A DNA stretch of 64,000 nt from Agelas oroides (taxonomy: Eukaryota; Porifera; Demospongiae; Agelasida; Agelasidae): assembly GCA_949130485.1 (NCBI GenBank), contig OX422184.1, forward strand, positions 9,588,996 through 9,652,995, given 5' to 3'. Both the position numbers and the translations under genes were made by a program. Each line of letters starts with the position of its first letter. Positions within the stretch are counted from its first letter, which is position 1. This document shows, one piece after another, positions 1 through 11,677 of this stretch. The notes below the pieces were generated by a model. The model saw nothing but the letters and a program-made list of their open reading frames with translations, ran no database searches and was not told where the DNA came from.

Positions 1-1000
1 GGAGCTGAACGGTGGCTGTGTGTGGAACAGAGCCGTGAGTTGTTTAGCGACATAAGGGAGAGAGGTGGGGCTAGTAATGCTTGCTTCCACTCGTGAATGA
101 GCCCCTCCTGTAGACAACCTGTGAATTTTTTAAAATGTGCATTCATTTTGGTGCAGTCAAAGTTGTCCATTCCAAGAGTAGTGACAAACATGAGTCTAGC
201 CTGACTTTGAGAGTAGCTTTGAACAAAAGCTGGCATAGATTGTTTTGAGATACATTGGTGGTTGGGATGCTACCTACAGTGAGCGTGTAGATGCGTCCAT
301 CGAGTGGCAATTTGGGGTTCATGAATATATTAATGAGCTACTAAAACCCTTTTTAAAATTAGGCAAAGCAAGATTGCCCTAAAGCAAACCCTAATCCTGG
401 AACTAGGAGTAACCCTGGTCCTGACTGTAACCCAGGTTTATGTTTTCGTTAACCTCCGCCGAGTGACGACAGTGCCACCTTAAATGGGTAGGTGAGCTAT
501 AAATAGAATATGCACACTACCATTTCTAGGCTACAGTACCTGAGCGTATTTGAAAGACCTAATCTAATTGGTTAGATTAGAGTTTGTCTGTGGGTTATTT
601 TAAATTTGGGAGTTGTTAGGGAACGTGCATGTGTACATATACTTGTGTATTAAATATAGATCAATCAGAATTAGACCTTTAATTGATGGCTATATACTCT
701 AGGATGGCTCATATTGGGAATGTCCAGCTAGTCCCATCTCTGAAAGCTAGCTGTCAGAGAAGACACGGATGCTGATGGACTGCATGTATGGAATACAATT
801 AAGCTGTTTTCAGTTCATCCGAGCAAAGCACAATTACCATGCCTTGATCACTTGTGCATGTGGTCAAGCTATCAACAGACCCTAAAATACCCATGAACCT
901 GTGTAATTAGTGGTTACTTTGGGCACCAAAAACAAAATTGTGGACCCAGATTTAGATGTTAAAGTCAGCAATGCCATGTGAAGGGTGACTTGAATGATTT
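1..1000. other. no gene seen
   Basis: AT-rich sequence without a convincing reading frame or recognisable element on either strand. Confidence 0.5.
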
Positions 1001-1002
1001 TT

Positions 1003-1591
1003 TGATTACTGTTTAGCATGGTGGTAAAAATGTTTCAAGCCACTTTATTCTAATTAATACACATCTCCAGCAGCAAGATCAGGTGGCTTGGTGACTTGAA
1101 TGATTACTGTTTAGCATGGTGGTAATCTTAATAAGTCAGAAGCTTTCGGGTAGAAAGTGCTTAGTAATCCTGTTGTAAGGTTTCCCCTAGTGTCAACTCA
1201 CATAGACACTGGAGGGTCTTTAAAAATGTTTCAAGCTACCTTATTCTAATTAATACACATCTCCAGCAGCAAGATCAGGTGGCTTGGTGACTTGAATGAT
1301 TACTGTTTAGCATGGTGGTAAAAATGTTTCAAGCTACCTTATTCTAATTAATACATATCTCCAGCAGCAAGATCAGGTGGCTTGGTGACTTGAAGTGAGT
1401 AAACATGTACAGCAGAAAGCTTTCAAGTAGCTCACTTTGTTGCTTTCGTAAGCTGGTAGGTGCTCCAACAAACTATTCACTAAAAATCATGAGTAGGAAG
1501 TGCACTAGCTAGCCACCTGATCTTGCTGCTGGAGATGTGTACGTAATAAGGTAGCTTGAAACATTTTTACCACCATGCTAAACAGTAATCA
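1003..1591. repeat. three tandem copies and one inverted copy of a ~98-bp unit
   Basis: A unit running from TGATTACTGTTTAGCATGG to GGTGGCTTGGTGACTTGAA occurs at about 1003-1100, again from about 1104 (interrupted by about 95 unrelated bases at 1128-1222) and again at about 1297-1394. A fourth copy lies inverted at 1513-1591. Direct plus inverted copies suggest a MITE or foldback element that was tandemly duplicated. No coding capacity is seen. Confidence 0.8.
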
Positions 1592-1741
1592 TTGCATCCT
1601 TTATGTCAGAACGTTTGTTGTGCTGGGTACTTTGTACAAGATATATGTAAGTCATAAAATATGGCCATTGCTAAAGCTATCCTGTATCATTGACTACATT
1701 TTGTGTACATTCACAAATAGCTTGTTCTGTCTCAATTATTG

Positions 1742-1895
1742 TACACACACACACACACACACACACACCACACACAAATACACACACACACGCACACACA
1801 CCACACACAAATACACACGTGCACACACACACACACACACCACACACAAACACACACACACACACGCACACATGCACACACATACACACACACAG
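1742..1895. repeat. (CA)n microsatellite
   Basis: About 150 bp of CA repeats with AAATA and CG interruptions. The frames that run through it encode only Thr-His or Val-Cys repeats and are not genes. Confidence 0.97.
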
Positions 1896-1949
1896 GTTCT
1901 CCCAAATGGAGACATTCAACATTAATTAGGTATCAAACCCCTCTATCAT

Positions 1950-2268
1950 ACGTCTAACTCATGCTAATGTATGGGAGTCAATGGGGAAGCCTTGCAGCTG
2001 TGCACAATTTATAAAAAGCCGTATTTTTTACTACAAGTCACGCGAGAATCCGTATCAGGTACTACAAGTCACGTGAGCTGCGTCTGAACGTGCAATGAAG
2101 TCAAAGGTTCGTACGATAAAATCGTTATCACCATAGTACCAAGCTATACCGGAAAAACATCACTCGTTTTTTGCCATTGGCATTGTTACTTGTGCTGCGC
2201 ACTCGTAACAATACAGACGGCAACAAACTTGTGATATTTTCCGGAATAGCTTTGTACTATGGTGATAA
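1950..2268. repeat. composite dispersed repeat ending in a hairpin MITE (copy 1)
   Basis: The segment 1950-2124 recurs at 24052-24211. It is followed directly by a 144-bp hairpin at 2125-2268, whose arms (2125-2152 and 2241-2268) match inversely with two mismatches in 28. The hairpin recurs at 24788-24924. In the second locus the two parts are separated by about 575 bp, so copy 1 approximates the uninterrupted form. Confidence 0.85.
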
Positions 2269-2272
2269 TTGC

Positions 2273-2455
2273 CGAGGCTACTAATCTTGCAGTGCGTGTT
2301 CTCGGTTGGTGGGGTGTGGCTTTGACTTCCATCCCGCTTTAGGAATGCAATTTGTCACGCTTTAGGAATGCAATTAAAGGTGTGGCTTGTGTGCAAACAT
2401 CCGTCCTGCTTAGGAATGCAATTAAAATATCCTGTTTACAAAAAGTTGTGTACAC
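2273..2455 (+). repeat. dispersed repeat, copy 1 (partner at 39.3 kb)
   Basis: Starts near GGCTACTAATCTTGCAGTG and contains two or three copies of the motif TTAGGAATGCAATT. The same element, inverted, lies at about 39265-39497, where its centre is expanded by a minisatellite. Non-coding, MITE-like. Confidence 0.75.
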
Positions 2456-3235
2456 TTACGTAAGTTTATCGTTCTCAGTGCTGTAGCGACGCTAGCAGTC
2501 TCACAGTCGCGACGTCAAAATGGCAAAAATTGTGATGGGAGCGAGGAAGAAAGAGCTAGGAGCCTGGTGCGAAAACGGAAGAGAAGACAGAGAGCGTAAA
2601 TGCAGCCACAACGGCGTGAAGTCTGCGTCGACAACGATGAGTACGTGAGAGAGCAGCAGCGCGAAGCAAATAAAGCGTGTGGTCGTCTTGAGAAATGACC
2701 ATATCCTCGCATTCTGTGCGGTTCGAAACCGTGCTCACATCTCTTTCAACGTAGTACGTACGCTTTGCCCTCCTTCTCACACTTTTCACACTTCGTTGCA
2801 CCGACAGTCCCAAAAGCTCGTGCCACACCTACTAAATAATCTACACGTGTTGGTTCAAAGGTCGTTGAGATGCATGCGAGGCATACACTGCGAATACGTA
2901 CACCTAGTTATATAGTATTGTCATTTGCATGGAAACTCCAATGAAATCAGTCATTCACCCAATGTAAAACTCATTTGTTAACCCTAACCCTAACCCAAAC
3001 TTGTGCACTACAGTGAGTTTCCTACACTTTCATTTGGTAAGTTGGATTTGGATTACTCGAGCTCAGATAAGTCAGAACAACCTATTTCTTAAGTTAAAAC
3101 CCATTACACACTATGATATTTTCTGTACAGGTCATTTCACATCATTTAAACATACCACATCTCCACTTTTGCTAGGTTTAAATTTCAATCAAGAACACTT
3201 TCAGCCATTCTGTACACACTCATGATGGGATAACC
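2456..3235. other. no gene assigned; CpG-containing stretch and telomere-like motif
   Basis: The region around 2480-2830 is relatively rich in CG, with short overlapping frames on both strands and nothing I can assign. 2979-2997 reads TTAACCCTAACCCTAACCC, two to three telomere-type repeats. Confidence 0.4.
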
Positions 3236-3720
3236 ACACCCACTGATTAGTGAGCTTTCAATAGTCAGGGCTCACGATTAGTAAGTACCCATCCAGACTA
3301 AAAACTGTCTACTGTGCCCAAAAATGGAGGAGGACGAGTGTTTTTTAAGACCATTTGTGCACGAGATGAGAGACATGGCCCATCCAGTGGCGGTCCACGG
3401 GGGGGCACAGGGGGGCGTACGCCCCCCCAAACCACCCGTCTGGCCTGGTCGCGGGTCGGGCGCCATGCTATTATCTACACGGCCACAGCTAGCTAGCTAG
3501 GTACGTAGATCAGACATTCTTGGTAACTCAAGATAAGAGAGAAGTCCACTCATCCAGTCGAAGGAGAAGCAGATTCTATGGCCAAGCATGAAAGCACAGT
3601 ACCCTGGGATAAAACCCATCCACCATCCCTGTCCCACCCTTTCTGCTAGCACAGAACCTATCTTCAAAGCGCAGTGCGCCAAGTGATGTCATGAGGCTGA
3701 AATCTCACGAGTACACTCAG
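3236..3720 (+). repeat. dispersed repeat family C, copy with a G/C-rich insertion
   Basis: Aligns by eye to 52745-53060: the start (CACACCCACT...), the middle near GGCCCATCCAGTG, and the end (TGTCCCACCCTTTCTGCTAG). At about 3384 this copy departs from the other with CAGTGGCGG followed by runs of G and C that can form a hairpin. That start matches the terminal repeat of the element at 27138-29221, so a related small element has probably inserted here. Confidence 0.65.
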
Positions 3721-3760
3721 TGCGCCAAGTGATGTCATGAGGCCGAGTACACTCAGTGCG
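3683..3760 (+). repeat. local tandem duplication
   Basis: The string CAGTGCGCCAAGTGATGTCA occurs twice about 50 bp apart, each followed by GAGTACACTCAGTGCGCC, one copy carrying an extra TGAAATCTCAC. Confidence 0.8.
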
Positions 3761-4123
3761 CCCCGAGGATGACTGGAGCATTCAGTTGAAATGTTGGCAA
3801 ATGACTGATTATAAGTTGGTAAGGCCTCATGAACTGGAAACTAGCATGTAAATTGGAATGGCCTAACAGAGCACAGTTGTCCATTCATGAAATTAAAGTC
3901 TTCTTTAATAATCAGTCCTTCCTAATGGGTGTACACATCTAGAATAGTTCAACGACTAAAATGTTTCTTACAATGTCACTTTAGGAGGTACTTTCGTAGT
4001 AGAGTGTGAGGTGGATCATGGGTCGAGTGCCCTGCAAGACCATGCAGCCCTAACAACGGGATACAGTAACTTTCTTCTCCGCGCTTCACGCCCGATGACA
4101 TCATACTGACGTTTGTCACATAC

Positions 4124-4245
4124 CATTAGTGACAGAATGTTTCCATCCATAAGCTATACTGTATTTATACAGCCCTAACCCAACCCTAACCACACCCTAA
4201 CCCATACAATATATAGCTTATGGATGGAAACCTGTCACTAACGGA
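4124..4245. repeat. hairpin element with telomere-like loop
   Basis: Arms at about 4124-4160 and 4210-4245 are inverse copies (GTTTCCATCCATAAGC against GCTTATGGATGGAAAC, plus flanking GTGACAG/CTGTCAC). The loop at 4172-4203 is made of CCCTAA and CCCAAC variants. Confidence 0.8.
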
Positions 4246-4570
4246 TTTTCGTTTGACACTCTACCCTCCTACCATAATGCGGTCACCTTGGTCATACCAT
4301 GGACAATGTAGTCAACAACTGACGGGGCAAAAAAAATTGGAGAGGGGCCACCGTGAATGAGAGATATACTGAGATCATTTCCCCAATGTACTGGTATGTG
4401 CGCTTCTCTAGTGCTGTGACATTAGGTGTTGGAACACAGCAGTCTTCCCTTCCATCCTACCAACTAGAGTAACTGCTTTCTATCTAAAGTAAACTAGCAA
4501 AAAGGGTGGCATGAAAATCTGCAATGTCTGTCATGTATGCACGGTCTCATGAAACTTGTAACACTTGCAG

Positions 4571-6600
4571 GTCTCTTCTACTTATGCTTGGGAACATTCA
4601 TCCCAAGTATCGATCACGCTTTCAAATGATTCAGCTTGCAGCTATCTGCAAAAGTGAAAACATTTCCAAATACTCACTGGATGCAGTTCTTCGGCCACTG
4701 ATTGATGACATCAAGAAACTGGTATGTTGCTGACAATAGCTTTGCAAAATGTTTCAAGTGTAGAATAATGTGTAAATGAGGTTGATGTATAGGCAAATTA
4801 TCACTTCTATTTTGTCTTTCACTCAGGAAAGTGGCTACAGCTTCCAATTGAGTGGTAGCACAAAAACCATTTATGGTACTGTGGCAACAGTATCAGCTGA
4901 TAACCCGGCCAGCAATGCCCTGGGAGGATTTAAAGAGGGGTTTACTGCATTTCGTCACTGCCGGCAGTGTATGGGTACATCTGAAGAGTGCAAGCATGAG
5001 GTAAATAGGCTACCAAGAGCACTTAGTGACCAAATGGGGTTACCAGAAAATAATGTGAGACCTGGTTACTATTAATGGTGCAGCCTCCCATAACCTATTC
5101 ACCACGAGCCAAAAAAATGATGATACAGGAGGCGAAACCTTGCTGCTCATCATTGTAGATACATATGCCACACTCACATACTCCAGGACAATGAAATTGA
5201 TAAACATTTCAGATACTTTCCTTAATGAAAGATAATTTAACATCAAACATTTTTGCTTGAAATTTATGTAATTTGTCATTTCCTATAGTTCAGGGATGAG
5301 AAATTTGTCCCTCGCTGCCTCGATGAGCACATGAAGCAATGTGACAAAATTGAAGAAGATGGAGGTAGAAGGGATGAGTACTCCGTTTTATGTGGAATCA
5401 ACCGCAGATCAATCCTTATGGAACTAAAATACTTCGACATCTGTAATGGTGGTCTGCTTCCTGATATCATGCATGATGTCCTTGAAGGAGCCCTGGTATA
5501 TGAGGCCAAACTCATCATGCAGCATTGCATCCACAACCAATACCTCTCCTTCACTACGCTCTCCCAAACCCTTGAGTCTATGGAGCTTGGGTACATGGAA
5601 GTGGGTAACCGTCCATCCCACTTTACATTAGATGTTTAGCAATCTACCAACAAGACAGCCCTTGGTCAGAATGGTAAGTGATTATGTCTTCACCCACAGA
5701 ATTTAATGTGTATATGTCCACTTTCAAACATTAGTTATGCGCATGACCAGTGTAATTGGTTTACTGTTTGGCCTAGCTTCTTCTGTACACTTAACACTAA
5801 AAAACCTAAAAACCTCAAAAAAAAAAACCTCATGAGTAATGTAGTAACCATCTACCCCACTGTGGACTTTAGCTTCTCAAATGTGGCTACTTGGAAGGGT
5901 GTTGCCCTATGAAATTGGAAGATACATCCCCAAGACAGACAAACACTGGAAAAACTACTTGCTGTTGTTGAAGGTTTATTACACTACATATGTACTAAGA
6001 GTGTAGTTCCACATTTTTACATGCATGAAGGATAGCATGAAGTGGAAACAGAATGCTTGCTTGACTGTAACTAGCTTGGCCTCAGCATGCGGTGTGCTTG
6101 AAACTAACGAGCAGCATCAATACAAATTGTTATCTAAAATGTTCTTTAGGTGGTGGATATGCTGTTTGCTCCTGAGATCTTAGATGATACAGTTGGCTGC
6201 CTACAAGAGATGATAGTTGAGCACCACTCTCAGTTTGTGAAACTCTACCCTGAATTTAGTGTAATCCCCAAGATGCACTACATGGTACACATGCCACGTC
6301 TCATTGTAAGGTTTGTCAGTCATATTGTTATAAATTTTGATCATGCACTAGAAGGTTTGTTCGTATGCCCACTGCCCTTAATACTTACATGTTCGGGTTG
6401 CTGAAACCATCAGATTTGATGAACACCACCACTCATATGTACTCAAGGCTACCAAATCATATGAAACTGTTGCTGCTAAGAAACTATACGACCCTTGGCC
6501 TCTACACTGCCGCAAATTGGAGGTCGATGGGAAGATTCACCAAATGATTATACTTAAACACCATATCCTTGGAACTGTAGTGCCTGACTCAGAATTTTGA
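4571..6600 (+). pseudogene. CACTA/CMC-like transposase-derived gene, at least six exons, one in-frame stop
   Basis: Exons read at 4571-4721, 4827-5000, 5289-5673, 5873-5973, 6150-6305 and roughly 6385-6600. Introns between exons 1-5 have GT-AG ends and the phases agree across the 5673/5873 and 5973/6150 junctions. Visible motifs are LGNIHPKYRS, CRQCM (a C(2)C motif), LLPDIMHDVLEG and HYMVH (an H(3)H motif); C(2)C and H(3)H are described for CACTA-type transposases. One TAG at 5637-5639 interrupts exon 3 between LDV and QSTNK while coding-like sequence continues in frame. The last exon is joined poorly (RFDEHHSY... to TGA at 6598). N-terminal exons upstream were not found. It could be a degraded transposase or a domesticated gene; the role is inferred from resemblance only. 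Confidence 0.6.
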
Positions 6601-7435
6601 TGTACTGCATGCTTGGAACATACTCGTAACTTTATTATTTGAAACTGTAATGTTCTTGTATATTCTTGTATCAGTATAACCATTCACTGCTATTTAATTA
6701 TACATTACATGCCACTTGCCAATATTGAATTTCTGTTATTAAAACCTTATTTGTTGTGCCTCCTCTGGTATTTTCCTATATCGAATGTGAAAAATCAGGC
6801 ATGCTACCTCACGTGAAAAGTAGCATGTGGTTTAGGATGTTCCTTTATCCTGATACTTTTGTTCCATGTGTTCTTTGCTTCAGTGCAGAATCATTACTCA
6901 TGTCAGGGATAGCTACTATGTGAAGTTGACATCATAGTTGAAGTATTGAAACCTGACATGTATATAGTTCACCATTACACATACTAGATCGAAGTCAAGC
7001 CTCCATGTAGATTGTGTTACACCAGACTGAACAGACCTAGATTGACTAACTTTGCTGATATGTTCATCTACACCCAGCAACGAGGTCAGTTTGCTATTAA
7101 TTTTGTACAAGTTGTTATTTATTACTTGTCATTTACTGACACAATTTAATACACATCTGGACCCCTATACACGAATGTGCAGTTGAAGGGATTGGAGAGA
7201 ATATACTGTAAAAAAAAACAACAACAAAAAAAACGGGATGTGACACACGAGAAGCAAAGCAATGCTGAGATACCACCTCACAGTAGACAGGTTAATAATC
7301 TGACCACATGCTATAGAAAACCCTTACATGTCAAATTGCTGTACACTCGTTGCCACACCTTCCCACTACCTTACAAGTAAACTACTAGGTGGCACTATCA
7401 ACACAATTAAGTGGAAATTATCAGGTTTTCCCACT
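6601..7435. other. no gene seen
   Basis: 3' flank of the CACTA-like gene. AT-rich, with poly(A) tracts near 7190-7215; no supported coding frame. Confidence 0.4.
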
Positions 7436-7872
7436 TCAAAGCGACATGAATATACTAACTCTTGGGCAATCCAACAACTTGAACAGGTGACTAAGATATA
7501 TTTGCATAGAAACCCCAAATCTAGTTTTGATTCTTGCAGATATAGTGGGAGGGTAGTGCCTCACATGGTCAACTGCATGGTTGTAGTCAAGCAACACTAC
7601 GCCTTTTCCCCTCTGTCTAGTCTCCAAAGTGTACTCGCAAAATAATTTCATGACCCTCTCATCTTTAACGAGTGCTCTTCTTGCTGTTGCATAGGGCTTC
7701 CTTGTGGTACCCTCACATTTTGTCATACCACCACTGCTTAAACTCGATGAAGAAATTTGGTTCTTTTGCTACCATCAAGGTTGAGCAGGAGGTAAACGCA
7801 TGCTGTGTATACTGTACAAACTTGGTTGACCTGGCCTTATTGCACATTGCATTCGTTGGTACACTCAGGCTC
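7436..7872 (-). CDS. unassigned coding-looking stretch
   Basis: Two overlapping minus-strand frames, joined near 7713-7726, give a fairly natural protein composition (FFIEFKQWWYDK followed by RALVKDERVMKLFCEYTLE). I recognise no domain. No splice pattern was established and the plus strand also has an open frame at 7328-7645, so this may be chance. Confidence 0.2.
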
Positions 7873-7934
7873 GCCCCACTCGGGCTTGCCCCACAATGAG
7901 GAATCATTACACTAGTTAGATTAGCTTTGTTCAT

Positions 7935-8845
7935 ATTTATTGTGGCCCATAGATTTATTTACTCTCAGGCTAGGCCCGAGTTGACCATGGGCTTCCAAAT
8001 ATTAGGGTGGGTACTGTCACTCACAGTGTATGAGTGCAATTTTAAGTACCCACCGAGTCTCCCACTCGCAATGTGGTAGGCTGCTCTTTATAAAGCAGCC
8101 AGCGTACGTTTTGCTTATGGGTTTACATCCTCTTTCAATCACTTTTCGACACCCAGTGAGTCAATCTCACTGCTATACATTTTATACATACCTGATGGAA
8201 TTCATATTCTTATGAATGTCTAAATTATCATTATGAATACAGTTGCCATTAGGTCACTGTCATCTTTGTCTTGCAGGTCTACAGTTAAGAGTTGCAGCAA
8301 AGAATCGGCGTACCGTGATGGCAGTTCCAGCCTATAGCTATTCAAACAACAGCGTTCACTTACATCTATGTTCCCCACAGTGCCTCTTACATGATTAGTT
8401 TCAAATTTTGTTATCTGTACATAAAAGTTCAATGTTACATATAACTAGACAAACTGCACTCTCAATATCACAAGGGTGATACAAGTAGAAATGTGATCTT
8501 TCAAAATGACAGCCTTTTCACCAGGTCTAGTCAAAATCAGTAACAGAACGTATATTGTAGTGGTTTGTGTGACAAGAGTTGGGTATGAATGAAGGTATTC
8601 CTTTCTAGTGAATATGTGCGCACGATAATGCTCGGAACTTGACATGAAAATAGAGTTCATCATCAACTACCAAGACGTCTTATACAAATTCAGGGATCTG
8701 AATGCCCACCACCAGAGCACAATGCCTTTTGTACATAGTTCCGTGTACCTTCATCTGCTTCGCCCTATGTAAACAGATAAGCAATATGTATGAGTCACAC
8801 CCTTAAAGGTGATACAGTAGAGATTATGATGGGTTGTAAGTGAGG
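7935..8845. other. no gene seen
   Basis: Short frames on both strands without recognisable domains or repeats shared with the rest of the window. Confidence 0.4.
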
Positions 8846-8849
8846 ACTG

Positions 8850-10553
8850 ACAACACCTCTCCAAGCACACCCTCTACTTGGCTGCATTGTTTCAAACTGC
8901 CGGAGAGATTTTCGCAGGCGACAATGGAGGCCATTGAAAAAGGTGAAAAAGGGGGCATTACAAAGAAGATGCACATGGAAATTGTGAACATGATTGCGTA
9001 CATGTTTTATAATAACCCTGTTTACTTCTTTTAGGATTTCATCTGTACATGCACTCAATTCTACTTTTATTTGTAGGGATCATGGAAGGAGCAGCTACGA
9101 ACCAAATTTAAGAACATCCGGAGACCCCAAGTGGAGAAACGACCCCGAGAGAGAGAAAGTGAGAGTGAGGAAGAAACAACGCTGGCACCGAAAAGGGCAA
9201 GGGGTGGAAAAGTCATCATGACTGATGAAGAAGTAAACGACTATGAAGAAAGAAGTGAAAGGCTGGCACAAGAATACGCAAAAGAAAAACCAAAAAAAAA
9301 AGAGAGTGAAACGCCTCATGGAGGCTACTCATTTAGGACGACGAGCATGGGTGGCAAATGAGAGTTGCCCAGGGTTTCTGAAGTCCTGGAAAAATTCCCC
9401 CCCCTTAAAGCAACCTAAGCATGTAAGTCATTCATTCTTATGGTATCACTACCTATGAGTTACCCACATGCATTACCTTGTGTACTCTCAATAGTTCCCA
9501 ATCAGATGTGGAGGGAATTTACACATATCGTGGAAGCTGACACTGAGGAGGTGGCTAGGGAGGTGTGGCTAGGGAGGTGTGGACAGAGCTTCAGGACAAA
9601 GTCCAAAGAGTTGCTCGCAGGGAGAGCGGGACTAGAAAGGGACTGCATGAACTCTTACAAAAGCAGAAAGCCGAACTATCTGCCGTCGATGATGAACTGG
9701 GTGAGGACAGCGTACAAATTATGTACTACTATATACACCGTACCTGTTGTACTGAGCTTCCAAGCTTTTGTTTGTGTGTCTGCAATGATTAGTCCCTCCT
9801 AGTAAATCTAAATAAGCAAGTACGAGGATTACGTACTTATATTTATGCATGGTAATGCAAATCTGCATAATGCTTTTAACTGGATAGATGCTTATATGTT
9901 GTTGTTTTTTTGTACAGAGCCCGAGTTAAAAGAACTACATATGATTGAGCAGCTGAACATACTGGTGGCTCAGCGCAACAAAACTGGTGCCTTCATCAAG
10001 TTCTCTGTGAGTGTTGTACTATACAAATAGGCGCATAAAAGCAATTCTGTGTACATGTATATATGGTGGAGACATAGACCATTGTGGGAGCAAGCCTGAT
10101 TGATTAATGCAGAGCAGCACACAGACCATGCACATCTATTACATTTTCTATGCATTAATCGCTACCTATATGCATGTGTTGCCCAGGTAGCAATCAACAC
10201 ATAGTTCATGCACATTCTTATACATGTGTTGCCTAGGTAACATGGGGATGTAATATGCATATACATTGTCATTGTGAAGATCTTCTCATGCATTGCTATT
10301 CTATTTCACATTGCAGGAAGAAAACCTGGATGAACAAGTTGCGGAGAAAAATATTAATTACCCATATATCGCTGTGGTCAGCATGGACTTTTCGGTGAAC
10401 ATGTTTTTAGTTATTGAACGTGAAATTGTGTGTAGTGTTAAATCCGTTTTTCAGGCCGTACAACTTTTATTGTCCGCATATTATGTTTTTAATATTTCTT
10501 ATCCTAAACTCTTAGGTGGATTTTTTGTGTTTCTTAAGTGTTATGTTTTTTAA
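8850..10553 (+). pseudogene. SAMD3-like multi-exon gene with small frame breaks
   Basis: Exons inferred at about 8850-8997, 9077-9422, 9506-9700, 9918-10006 and 10317-10553 (TAA). Intron ends fit GT-AG, and the phases of exons 3-4-5 join exactly (DDEL + EPELKEL; FIKFS + EENLDEQ). The first exon has LPERFSQATMEAIEKG; the second starts GSWKEQLRTKFKNIRRP and has a basic and acidic linker; the last has INYPYIAVVS and a hydrophobic C-terminus. This layout resembles the SAMD3-like uncharacterised family of fish, cnidarians and sponges; its function is unknown to me. Oddities: apparent shifts at the A10 run (9291-9300) and near the C8 run (about 9399), plus a 14-bp tandem duplication (AGGTGTGGCTAGGG) near 9550-9582 that shifts the frame. 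Confidence 0.55.
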
Positions 10554-11677
10554 GGAAAAGTTACCAGTTTCAGTTACTCAGTTATGCAGTGTTTTAGATG
10601 TGGTGTAATTAAGTGTTTTATATATAGATTTCACATAATCATAATGCATGCATGCTGTTCATTGTTTTTCTATATACATTGTATTTGTTCATTTACGTTT
10701 TAATACAGATCCACATGCAAGATTCAATCATATATAATTGACATAAATGGTTCTCCTCCAGAATCACAGTGGTGATTGGTGCATCCTGCGATTGCGCTTG
10801 AGCATGGCAAACCAGGTGTAGAGAGTTTTTTCTCATCTTGTTCTCTGCTGCGTCCTGCTTAAGCTCATCTTTCTGACTTACGAGCTGAACGATCTCAAGC
10901 TTCTGATTCAAATCCTTATGCTTATTCATCAAAACACTGGTTTGTTTCAAACAGCCTTCTACAATCAGCCTTCTATAACTGGCGTTGTCATCGCACATGG
11001 TTGCTCACGTGACTACTGTATGATATTATGTGGGCAAGAAACCAATTTGACCGCATTTTTAATGATAATATCTGGGATATGACATTACACGCTATGACAT
11101 TAACCGAGTTTTAAAGTAAAAGAAGCATAGAAGATGGCTTGGATTTAATTTTTTATGATAATGACTATTAAGCGGTATGATATTAAGTGGGACCCACTGT
11201 ACTGAGTGAGCAAGTGAGCTCAGGATGAGCATCCACTTAGATACACTGACACGAACAGTTCTTGACAATACTTACTGAAGAAAAGCTAAAGCATGGGCCT
11301 TAAGGAAGGCCTTAACAGCTACTGTTCAATGACCGAGGGAGTCTGTCACTGAGTGTCTGCCAATCGGTTGTTTCATTATAGTGGTCAGGCTCGATGGCTA
11401 ACCCCGTCTTTGGCCACCTCAAGGGGATTTACATCATCAATACTTTGGTAGCTATATTGGCTACAATAGAACTGGTGTATATAGTTTTGTTTACCTCTAG
11501 AGTGTCTGGTTTGTCCGAGACAATCTGCAGTATGCCTTAGGCATCTGTGAGCAGTGCCTCTAATCTGTGAGTGCAATAGACTCTTTTGGGACAAAACTGC
11601 GCTTCACATTACGCAACAAGGTACTGAGCTGGCCTCACTCATGTCACTATCACTGACTTCCATCATATGCTGAAGTC
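10554..11677. other. no gene assigned; possible DNA-transposon end
   Basis: A minus-strand frame of 101 codons (10693-10998, MCDDNASYRRL...) is lysine- and glutamine-rich but unrecognised. Around 11165-11203 the sequence ATTAAGTGGGACCCACTGTA resembles a Tc1/mariner-type end next to a TA, but no matching opposite end was found. Confidence 0.3.

Noticed and set aside
1575..1957. Several overlapping frames of 70-116 codons
   Set aside because: They are translations of the CA microsatellite (Thr-His or Val-Cys repeats).
2715..2735. tRNA T-loop-like GCGGTTCGAAACCG
   Set aside because: No A-box, anticodon stem or acceptor stem could be placed around it.
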